Assembly: GCA_003221985.1 (NCBI GenBank)
Contig: QHUQ01000103.1
Location: 1 to 12,084 of the forward strand
DNA: 12,084 nt
Source: Gemmatimonadota bacterium
GTDB taxonomy: Bacteria; Gemmatimonadota; Gemmatimonadetes; Gemmatimonadales; GWC2-71-9
Direction: 5' to 3'
The position numbers and the translations under genes were made by a program. The notes under the pieces are model-generated. The model did not search any database. It saw only the letters and a program-made list of their open reading frames with translations, and was not told the DNA's origin. Below, piece after piece: positions 6,080 through 12,084 of the stretch (positions within the stretch are counted from its first letter, which is position 1; every line of letters begins with the position of its first letter).

Positions 6080-7395
6080 TCGCCGCCCGCACGATGACGG
6101 TATTGATGAGCAGCGACCTGCTCACACTCAGCCGTGCGTGCGGCCTGCTGCGGCGGCGCAACCTGCCCGTCCGCGACTTCAACGTGGATTCGACAGGGCA
6201 GCTAGGGTTCTGGCGGATGTCGTGTACGATCGACGCGGATGACGCGACGGTCGAGAGTCTTCTCTTGCAATTCCAGAATGTGGTCGGCGTCCGCAAGGCC
6301 ACGTCCTCACCCTCTTCTTCCGGAGATTCCATGGGCTCAGCAGTCCGAGTCTACTACGAAGCGGACACCGACCGCGCGCGGTTGCGCGATCGCGTGTTCG
6401 CGATCATCGGCTACGGCAGTCAAGGGCATGCGCACGCGCAGAATCTGCGCGACAGCGGCGCGCGGGTGATCGTCGGGCTCAGGCCGAGCGGTGCGTCCTG
6501 GAAGCAGGCAGCCGCCGACGGGCTGGAGGTGCAGCCCGTCGCCGATGCCGCGCGCGCCGGTGATGTCATCATGATGCTCGTGCCGGACCAGGAGCAGCGC
6601 GCGGTCTATGAGAGCGCCGTCGCGCCGGCGCTCGGTAGTGGCAAGACGCTGATGTTCGCCCACGGCTTCAACATTCATTTCGGCGAGATTACGCCACCGT
6701 CCAACGTCGACGTATCGATGATCGCGCCCAAGTCGCCCGGCGGGCTCGTGCGCAGCGAGTACCAGGCCGGACGGGGCGTGCCGGCCCTGGTGGCCATCCA
6801 TCAGGATGCCAGCGGGAAGGCCCTCGCCAATGCCCTGGCGTACGCCACGGGAATTGGCTGCTCTCGCGCCGGCGTGCTCGCGACGACGTTCGCCGAGGAA
6901 ACGGAGACGGACTTGTTCGGCGAGCAGGCCGTGTTGTGCGGCGGTGTGACCTCGCTCATTCAGGCTGGGTTCGAGACGTTGACGGAAGCGGGGTACTCGC
7001 CGGAAATGGCCTATTTCGAGTGTCTGCACGAGCTGAAGCTCATCGTGGACTTGATCTACCGTGGCGGCCTCGGCTTCATGCGGCATTCGATCAGCAACAC
7101 CGCCGAGTACGGCGACTTGACGCGCGGGGATCGCGTCATCAGCCCGGCGGTGCGCGAGGAGATGCGGCGGCTGCTGGCCGACATTCGCAGCGGCGCCTTT
7201 GCCAAAGAGTGGATCGCGGAATGTCGCGCCGGCGCGCCGCGCTTCGCAGAGCTCCGGCGCGCGGCGCAGCAGCATCCCATCGAGCAGGTCGGGGCGCGCC
7301 TGCGGGCGATGATGCCGTGGACGGAAGAAGGCAACCGCGCCAAGCAGAAGCCGGCACCGTCGAAGCAGCCCGAGCGGGAGTCAGCCCGGGCGTGA
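6076..7395 (+). CDS. Fused reading frame: IlvM/IlvN-like ACT domain followed by ketol-acid reductoisomerase
   Basis: A single 439-codon frame begins at ATG 6076, overlapping the ilvB stop as ATGA. Residues 7-76 form one ACT domain resembling the acetolactate synthase small subunit: a first strand TVLMSSD, helix [12 protein letters not shown] (18-29), strand FNVD, then RMSCTID and a helix ending VVGVRKA. It is about the size of E. coli IlvM and lacks the second half of a typical IlvN/IlvH. A Ser/Pro linker (75-85) runs without any stop into IlvC at Met86. The ACT part should bind and activate IlvB. Positions equivalent to the valine-site Asn11, Gly14 and Asn29 of E. coli IlvH are Ser, Leu and Pro here, so valine inhibition is doubtful. 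Separate IlvC is probably also made from the internal start at 6331. A lost stop codon through sequence error is the main alternative. Confidence 0.7.
   Translation: MIAARTMTVLMSSDLLTLSRACGLLRRRNLPVRDFNVDSTGQLGFWRMSCTIDADDATVESLLLQFQNVVGVRKATSSPSSSGDSMGSAVRVYYEADTDRARLRDRVFAIIGYGSQGHAHAQNLRDSGARVIVGLRPSGASWKQAAADGLEVQPVADAARAGDVIMMLVPDQEQRAVYESAVAPALGSGKTLMFAHGFNIHFGEITPPSNVDVSMIAPKSPGGLVRSEYQAGRGVPALVAIHQDASGKALANALAYATGIGCSRAGVLATTFAEETETDLFGEQAVLCGGVTSLIQAGFETLTEAGYSPEMAYFECLHELKLIVDLIYRGGLGFMRHSISNTAEYGDLTRGDRVISPAVREEMRRLLADIRSGAFAKEWIAECRAGAPRFAELRRAAQQHPIEQVGARLRAMMPWTEEGNRAKQKPAPSKQPERESARA
6331..7395 (+). CDS. ilvC: Ketol-acid reductoisomerase (class I), internal start
   Basis: Isomerises and reduces acetolactate and acetohydroxybutyrate to the dihydroxy acids with NAD(P)H and Mg. 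From ATG 6331, GGAGA ends 4 nt upstream, a proper ribosome site, and the protein starts like free IlvC ([10 protein letters not shown]). [13 protein letters not shown] (27-39) is the Rossmann motif. The loop LRPSGASW (50-57) keeps Arg51 and Ser56, which suggests NADPH preference. His111, Lys134, Asp194, Glu198, Glu230, Glu234 and Ser255 are the expected active-site and metal residues. The usual PKGPGH motif reads PKSPGG (133-138). Length 354 is 15-20 residues longer than usual, the extra being a polar tail [16 protein letters not shown]. The same frame continues upstream into the ACT domain. Its stop overlaps the leuC GTG start (GTGA). Confidence 0.93.
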   Translation: MGSAVRVYYEADTDRARLRDRVFAIIGYGSQGHAHAQNLRDSGARVIVGLRPSGASWKQAAADGLEVQPVADAARAGDVIMMLVPDQEQRAVYESAVAPALGSGKTLMFAHGFNIHFGEITPPSNVDVSMIAPKSPGGLVRSEYQAGRGVPALVAIHQDASGKALANALAYATGIGCSRAGVLATTFAEETETDLFGEQAVLCGGVTSLIQAGFETLTEAGYSPEMAYFECLHELKLIVDLIYRGGLGFMRHSISNTAEYGDLTRGDRVISPAVREEMRRLLADIRSGAFAKEWIAECRAGAPRFAELRRAAQQHPIEQVGARLRAMMPWTEEGNRAKQKPAPSKQPERESARA

Positions 7396-8628
7396 CAAAG
7401 ACGCTGTTCGATCGCGTCTGGGACGCCCACGTCGTCCAGGAGTTGGCGGACGGCGTGGCATTGCTGTACGTCGATCTGCATCTCATCCACGAGGTGACGT
7501 CGCCGCAGGCGTTCGAGGGATTGCGGCGCGCACGGCGGACCGTGCGCCGTCCCGAGCGCACGCTCGCGACGGTGGACCACAACGTGCCGACGACCGAACG
7601 CGCCCTTCGGCGACTCGCATACGTCGACGCACGGCGCGTTCGGCGCCTTTGCACTGGGGATCGGCACTAGCGAAGTCGAGCACGTGCTCGCGACGCAGTG
7701 CATCGTGCTGTCCAAGCCCAAGAATCTCGAAGCGCGGATCACCGGCCGCCGCGGTCCCGGCGTCACGGCGAAAGATCTGATTCTGGCGCTCATCGGCCGG
7801 ATCGGGACCGCAGGCGCGAGCGGCCACGTCATCGAGTACACGGGCGACGCGATGCGCGCGCTGTCGATGGAAGAGCGGATGACGGTGTGCAACATGTCCA
7901 TCGAGGCGGGCGCGCGCGCTGGGCTCATCGCGCCCGACGACGTGACGTTCGCGTATCTCGAGGGACGGCCGCGGGCACCGAGTGGCGCGGGCTGGGTCAA
8001 CGCGGTCGAACGGTGGCGCACCTTCCGCACCGATCCCGGAGCTCGGTACGACACGCAGGTGCAGCTCGACGCGAGCACGGTCGGCCCGCAGGTCACCTGG
8101 GGCACGACGCCGGGCATGGTCGCCGACATCACCGCGTGCATCCCCGATCCGGGACAGCTCCCCACGGAACACGAGCGTCAGGCCGCGCGCCGCGCGCTAG
8201 AGTACATGGGTCTCGAGCCGGGGACGGCGCTCGAGGGCATCCCCATCGACCGGGTCTTTCTGGGATCGTGCACCAACGCGCGGATCGAGGATCTGCGCGC
8301 GGCGGCCAGCGTCGTGCGCGGCCGCCACGTTGCGTCGCGCGTCCGCGCGATGGTCGTACCGGGATCGCAGCGCGTCAAAGCCCAGGCGGAGCGCGAAGGG
8401 CTCGACCGCGTGTTCCGGGACGCCGGGTTCGAGTGGCGCAACGCCGGCTGCTCGATGTGCCTCGGCATGAATGCCGACGTGCTGGGCGCCGGCGAGCGCT
8501 GCGCCGCGACGTCCAACCGCAATTTCGAGGGCCGGCAGGGCCGGGGTGGACGCACGCATCTCATGAGTCCCGTGATGGCGGCGGCGGCCGCGATCGAAGG
8601 ACGGCTCGTGGACGTGCGCGCATGGTGA
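7392..8628 (+). pseudogene. leuC: 3-isopropylmalate dehydratase large subunit, disrupted by internal deletion and frameshift
   Basis: LeuC with LeuD isomerises 2- to 3-isopropylmalate using a [4Fe-4S] cluster. The N-terminal part starts at GTG 7392 ([15 protein letters not shown]) and runs in one frame to about residue 69 ([10 protein letters not shown], near 7599). The rest, from [12 protein letters not shown] (GGC at 7609) to 8628, is in the +1 frame. The first frame then stops at 7668-7670. Against E. coli LeuC (466 residues), about 56 residues between DHNV and the GDSHT motif are absent. The three cluster cysteines survive: SCTNAR (codon 8269) and CSMC (codons 8449 and 8458). The two pieces total about 411 codons, so adding the gap restores normal length. 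Either a true mutation or an assembly/read error; the excellent conservation of both halves and intact neighbours favours a recent or artificial loss. Confidence 0.85.
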
Positions 8629-9227
8629 AGGCGTTCGTCCGCCACCGGGGCAAGGTCGTCGCCCTGCCACGCCGCGACGTGGACACCGATCAGATCATCC
8701 CCAAGCAATTCCTCAAGGCGACGGGCCGGACCGGCTTCGCGGCGGGACTGTTTTTCGATTGGCGCTCAGATCCCAACTTCGAGCTGAATCGTCCGGCGGC
8801 GCAGGGAGCGACGATTCTCGTGACCGGCCCCAATTTCGGCTGCGGGTCCTCCCGCGAGCACGCCGTGTGGGCGCTGGCGGAATACGGGTTCCGCGCCATC
8901 ATCGCGCCTTCATTCGCCGACATCTTCACCGCCAACTGTTATCGCAATGGGGTGCTGCCGGTGCAACTCACAGCGACCGACGTCGAGAGACTGACTGGAC
9001 GCGCGGAATTCCACGCCCAGCCCGGGCTCTCAGCCCGGGATGCCGGCAGCACCTATGACGTTGTCGTGGACCTGGAGCAGCTCGTGGTCTCGGACGACCA
9101 GGGCTTCTCGGCCCGCTTTCGCGCCGATCCGTACGGGCGTGAGCTGCTGCTCGCCGGGCTCGACGAGATTGGCCGCACGCTGCTCGAGGAATCGCGCATC
9201 GCGGCGTATGAGCGCAGTCACGCATGA
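8622..9227 (+). CDS. leuD: 3-isopropylmalate dehydratase small subunit
   Basis: Partner of LeuC; forms the swivelling domain that completes the isopropylmalate isomerase active site. The 201 residues include [13 protein letters not shown] (19-31), [18 protein letters not shown] (68-85), [20 protein letters not shown] (95-114) and the end motif GLDEIGRTL (179-187), all standard for LeuD. The ATG at 8622 overlaps the leuC stop by 7 nt, typical of leuCD coupling. Residues about 133-141 (QPGLSARDA), before the VDLE strand, are extra compared with E. coli LeuD and are encoded by a CCCGGG palindrome. If leuC is really broken, LeuD has no partner in this locus. Confidence 0.95.
   Translation: MVKAFVRHRGKVVALPRRDVDTDQIIPKQFLKATGRTGFAAGLFFDWRSDPNFELNRPAAQGATILVTGPNFGCGSSREHAVWALAEYGFRAIIAPSFADIFTANCYRNGVLPVQLTATDVERLTGRAEFHAQPGLSARDAGSTYDVVVDLEQLVVSDDQGFSARFRADPYGRELLLAGLDEIGRTLLEESRIAAYERSHA
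9018..9044 (+). repeat. CCCGGG palindromic mini-insert in leuD
   Basis: CCCGGGCT (9021-9028) and AGCCCGGG (9032-9039) form a perfect 8-bp stem with a 3-nt loop. The unit adds about nine codons (QPGLSARDA) to leuD. A diverged relative, encoding QPERESARA, ends the ilvC frame at 7366-7392. Confidence 0.6.
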
Positions 9228-10309
9228 AGACCTACGCCATCGCCGTACTGCCGGGTGACGGCATCGGGCCGGACGTCATCGTGCAAGCGGTGCGCGTCCT
9301 CGACGCTGTGGCCGAGCGGTTCGATGTTCGGGTTACGGTCCAGACGTTCCCCGTCGGCGCGGCGGGCGTGGCGGCCGCGAATGAGCCGCTGCCACAGGAG
9401 ACGCGTGATGCCGTGCTGCGGAGTGACGCGGTCTTGCTCGGCGCCGTCGGTGATCCCGCCCTCGACAGCGCGCCCCGTGAGCTGCGGCCGGAGACGGGCC
9501 TGCTGGCGCTGCGCAAATTGCTGAACGTCTATGCGAACCTGCGGCCGGTCGCCGTCCATCCGGCACTGGTGGGCGCTTCTCCGCTCAAGCCGGAACGATT
9601 GCGCGGCGTCGATCTGCTCGTGGTGCGCGAGCTGACGGGCGGGCTCTACTACGGCGAGCCGCGCCGTCGCACCCCGACCAGCGCGACCAACACGCTCGCC
9701 TACACGGCCACCGAGATCGAGCGCGTCGCCCGCGTGGCGTTCGAGGCAGCCCGCGGCAGGCGCCGGCTTGTGACCTCCGTCGACAAGGCCAACGTACTCG
9801 AGGTGTCGCAGCTCTGGCGGGAAACCGTCACCCGCGTCGCCCGCAACTACCCGACGGTCCGGCTGGAACACGTGTACGTGGATACGGCCGCGATGCGGCT
9901 GGTCACCGATCCCGCCGCGTTCGACGTGTTGCTCACCGAGAACATGTTCGGCGACATCCTCAGCGATGAGGCAGCGGTGCTCGCGGGCTCACTCGGCCTG
10001 CTGCCATCCGCGTCGCTCGGGGAGGGACCGGGCCTGTTCGAGCCGGTGCACGGCTCCGCACCGCCGCTCGCGGGCAAGGACGTCGCCAACCCAATTGGCG
10101 CGATCGCGACTGTGGCGCTCCTGCTGCGCCATGGGCTCAAGCTCCCTGACGCGGCCGATGCGGTGGACGGTGCGATCGCGGCGGCACTCGACGCTGGTGC
10201 TCGCACGCAAGACCTGGCGCGACCCGGCGAGCGGAGCATCGGGACCGCGGCAATGGGTGCGCGGATCACCGAGCTGATTCTCGCGGAAGCGCTCGAGGGA
10301 CGGTCATGA
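9224..10309 (+). CDS. leuB: 3-isopropylmalate dehydrogenase
   Basis: Oxidatively decarboxylates 3-isopropylmalate towards 2-oxoisocaproate, the last dedicated leucine step before transamination. The 361 residues match family length. [10 protein letters not shown] (9-18) opens the fold. Arg97, Arg107 (in YANLRP), Arg135 and Tyr142 ([10 protein letters not shown]), Lys188 (VDKANVLE), Asp220, Asp244 and Asp248 ([11 protein letters not shown]) are the substrate, catalytic and Mg residues. The cofactor segment EPVHGSAP (273-280) is followed by [10 protein letters not shown], so the Asp normal in NAD-dependent homologues (APDI) is Pro281. The ATG overlaps the leuD stop as ATGA. Tartrate or homoisocitrate dehydrogenases are relatives, but the context makes LeuB nearly certain. 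Confidence 0.95.
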   Translation: MKTYAIAVLPGDGIGPDVIVQAVRVLDAVAERFDVRVTVQTFPVGAAGVAAANEPLPQETRDAVLRSDAVLLGAVGDPALDSAPRELRPETGLLALRKLLNVYANLRPVAVHPALVGASPLKPERLRGVDLLVVRELTGGLYYGEPRRRTPTSATNTLAYTATEIERVARVAFEAARGRRRLVTSVDKANVLEVSQLWRETVTRVARNYPTVRLEHVYVDTAAMRLVTDPAAFDVLLTENMFGDILSDEAAVLAGSLGLLPSASLGEGPGLFEPVHGSAPPLAGKDVANPIGAIATVALLLRHGLKLPDAADAVDGAIAAALDAGARTQDLARPGERSIGTAAMGARITELILAEALEGRS

Positions 10310-11982
10310 GCGACAATTTCCGCAGCCGGGCGGTGACCGAGGGGCTCGAACGCGCGCCCAACCGCGCCATGCTGCGCGCCGTGGGTTTTGGCGACGGCGA
10401 CTTTGCCAAGCCGATCGTGGGCATCGCGAGCGCCCACAGCACCATCACGCCGTGCAATGCGGGTCTCGATCGGCTGGCGCGGCGCGCCGAAGCAGCGTTG
10501 CGGCAGGCGGGCGCGATGCCGCAGACGTTCGGGACGATCACGGTGAGCGACGGGATCTCGATGGGCACGGAGGGGATGCGGTACTCGCTCGTCTCGCGCG
10601 AAGTGATCGCCGATTCGATCGAAACCACCTGCGGCGCGCAGCGCATGGATGGGCTCCTGGCCATCGGCGGCTGCGATAAAAACATGCCGGGCGCGATGAT
10701 CGCGATCGCGCGACTCAACATCCCCGCCATCTTCGTGTACGGCGGAACGATCAAGCCCGGCCACCACGCCGGCCGCGATCTCACGGTCGTGAGCGTGTTC
10801 GAAGCGGTGGGTGCGTGCGGCGCGGGACGCATGGGGCAAGAGGAGCTACTCGAGATCGAGCGCCACGCCTGTCCGGGTGCGGGATCGTGCGGCGGCATGT
10901 TTACCGCCAACACGATGTCGTCGGCGATCGAAGCGATGGGCATGAGCCTCCCCAAATCGTCGACGATGGCGGCCGAGGATCAGGAGACGGTCGAGAGCGC
11001 CGGGCGTTCGGCGGAGGTGTTGTTCGCGGCCGTTCAGGCCCGGCGACTGCCGCGCCACATCCTCACCCGTAAGGCGTTCGAGAACGCGATCGCCGTGGTG
11101 ATGGCGATTGGCGGGTCCACGAACGCCGTGCTGCATCTCCTGGCGATCGCGCGCGCCGCCGGCGTGCCGCTGGCGCTCGACGACTTCGAGAATGCACGGC
11201 AGCGCGTCCCCGTGCTCTGCGACCTCAAGCCGTCGGGGCGCTATGTCACGACCGAACTGCATCGTGCGGGGGGCATTCCGCAGGTCATGAGCATCCTATA
11301 CGCGAACGGGGCGCTCCATGGCGACGCCCTGACCATCGACGGCCGCACCGTTGCGGACGTCGTGCGGGATGTGCCCAAACGCCCGTCGCCGGACCAGGAC
11401 GTGATCCATCCCTGGGATCGGCCGCTCGCGCCATCGGGACATATCGTGATTCTGCGCGGCAACCTCGCGCCCGACGGCGCGGTCGCCAAGGTCAGTGGCG
11501 ATGGCGCGCACGAGATCACCGGTCCCGCGCGCGTGTTCGACTCCGAGGAGGCGTGTCTCGCGGCGATTCTCGCGGGATCGATCCACGCCGGCGACGTCGT
11601 GGTCATTCGCTACGAGGGGCCGAAGGGCGGGCCCGGGATGCGCGAAATGCTGGCGCCCACGGCGGCGCTCATCGGTGCCGGATTAGGCAAGAGCGTCGGA
11701 CTCATCACGGATGGACGATTCTCCGGCGGCACGCACGGCCTTGTGGTGGGGCATGTTGCGCCCGAAGCGGCGCTCGGCGGGCCGCTCGCGCTGGTGCAGG
11801 AGGGCGATTCGATCACGATTGACGCGGCGCGGCACGAGCTCCGCATCAACGTCGGCGACCGCGACCTGGCGGCCCGAAAAGCGGGATGGAAAGCGCCCGC
11901 GCCGCGCTACACGTCCGGTGTGCTCGCGAAGTATGCGCGCCTGGTGTCGAGCAGCAGCCAGGGGGCCGTGACGGATGCGTGA
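10306..11982 (+). CDS. ilvD: Dihydroxy-acid dehydratase
   Basis: Dehydrates the dihydroxy acids made by IlvC to the 2-oxo acids for Val, Leu and Ile. The 558-residue protein has the three cluster cysteines of the [2Fe-2S]-type enzymes: Cys50 (TPCNAGL), Cys123 (GGCDKNMPG) and Cys195 ([16 protein letters not shown]). [11 protein letters not shown] (81-91) and, near the C-terminus, [10 protein letters not shown] with the catalytic serine are intact. The start ATG overlaps the leuB stop as ATGA, and the end overlaps pheA by 8 nt. Sugar-acid dehydratases (Edd, YjhG types) share the fold, but motif detail and operon position support IlvD. Confidence 0.96.
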   Translation: MSDNFRSRAVTEGLERAPNRAMLRAVGFGDGDFAKPIVGIASAHSTITPCNAGLDRLARRAEAALRQAGAMPQTFGTITVSDGISMGTEGMRYSLVSREVIADSIETTCGAQRMDGLLAIGGCDKNMPGAMIAIARLNIPAIFVYGGTIKPGHHAGRDLTVVSVFEAVGACGAGRMGQEELLEIERHACPGAGSCGGMFTANTMSSAIEAMGMSLPKSSTMAAEDQETVESAGRSAEVLFAAVQARRLPRHILTRKAFENAIAVVMAIGGSTNAVLHLLAIARAAGVPLALDDFENARQRVPVLCDLKPSGRYVTTELHRAGGIPQVMSILYANGALHGDALTIDGRTVADVVRDVPKRPSPDQDVIHPWDRPLAPSGHIVILRGNLAPDGAVAKVSGDGAHEITGPARVFDSEEACLAAILAGSIHAGDVVVIRYEGPKGGPGMREMLAPTAALIGAGLGKSVGLITDGRFSGGTHGLVVGHVAPEAALGGPLALVQEGDSITIDAARHELRINVGDRDLAARKAGWKAPAPRYTSGVLAKYARLVSSSSQGAVTDA

Positions 11983-12084
11983 AGCGGTCGCCATTCAAGG
12001 GGAAGCAGGGTCGTTCAGTCATGCCGCGGCGCTGGAAACGCACGGCCGGGCGTTGCGGCTCGTCCCGTGTCCCACCTTTGTGGA
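11975..12084 (+). CDS. pheA: Prephenate dehydratase, partial (N-terminus only)
   Basis: Only about 36 codons are visible before the right edge. The start ATG (11975) overlaps the ilvD stop by 8 nt in another frame. The sequence [16 protein letters not shown] matches the opening of the prephenate dehydratase catalytic domain, where the Gly-x-x-Gly-Ser-(F/Y)-(S/T) turn lines the active site. The enzyme makes phenylpyruvate for phenylalanine. There is no room for a chorismate mutase domain before it, so this is a monofunctional or C-terminally extended form. The tight overlap suggests co-translation with the branched-chain genes. Confidence 0.82.
   Translation, partial: MREAVAIQGEAGSFSHAAALETHGRALRLVPCPTFV

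Noticed and set aside
7584..7670. Programmed frameshift in leuC
   Set aside because: A frameshift alone cannot restore the roughly 56 missing conserved residues, and no slippery motif is seen.
7698..8621. Open frame running into leuD from inside leuC
   Set aside because: Arg/Gly/His-rich shadow of leuC; LeuD homology begins at the ATG at 8622.

Overview
The window looks like a GC-rich bacterial chromosome fragment, probably a soil or sediment bacterium. Acidobacteriota (Vicinamibacteria-like) or Gemmatimonadota would fit the composition and gene style, but I cannot confirm the taxon from sequence alone. It may come from a metagenome assembly. The first 2.6 kb is visibly less GC-rich than the rest and has an accessory character.

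Left part (1-2604): a Tat-exported flavin amine oxidase runs off the left edge on the minus strand. A tRNA-Thr(CGT) follows on the plus strand. Next is a small cassette: a four-helix-bundle (23S rRNA IVP/S23-family) gene and a DUF2188-like small gene. The four-helix gene lies between GGTGGAGG-type inverted repeats, and a perfect 54-bp direct repeat flanks the DUF2188-like gene. The first repeat copy encodes the C-terminus and stop codon of the four-helix-bundle protein. The 288 bp between the amine oxidase start and the tRNA (1294-1581) hold no gene I can support.

Control region (2600-2832): the second repeat copy ends in TTGAC, and the next base completes a TTGACA -35 box. About 40 bp downstream of the start of that box lies a 31-codon leader ORF with 11 leucine codons. 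A perfect hairpin with eight T's follows, and a 10-bp alternative pairing would break it. Together these have the parts of a leucine transcription attenuator.

Operon (2833-12084): leuA, ilvB, an IlvM-like ACT domain fused in frame to ilvC, leuC, leuD, leuB, ilvD and the start of pheA. Nearly all junctions overlap by 4-8 nt, so one translationally coupled transcript is likely. It covers acetohydroxyacid synthase, ketol-acid reductoisomerase and dihydroxy-acid dehydratase (Ile/Val/Leu) plus the leucine branch from 2-isopropylmalate synthase to isopropylmalate dehydrogenase. Prephenate dehydratase for Phe rides at the end.

Oddities inside the operon: leuC lacks about 56 codons and changes frame, so it is broken in this sequence. 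ilvB carries an in-frame 65-bp palindromic repeat, and leuD and the ilvC tail carry related short CCCGGG-rich inserts. The ACT domain has no stop before ilvC and lacks the residues used for valine binding in E. coli IlvH. LeuB has Pro where NAD-dependent homologues usually have Asp.
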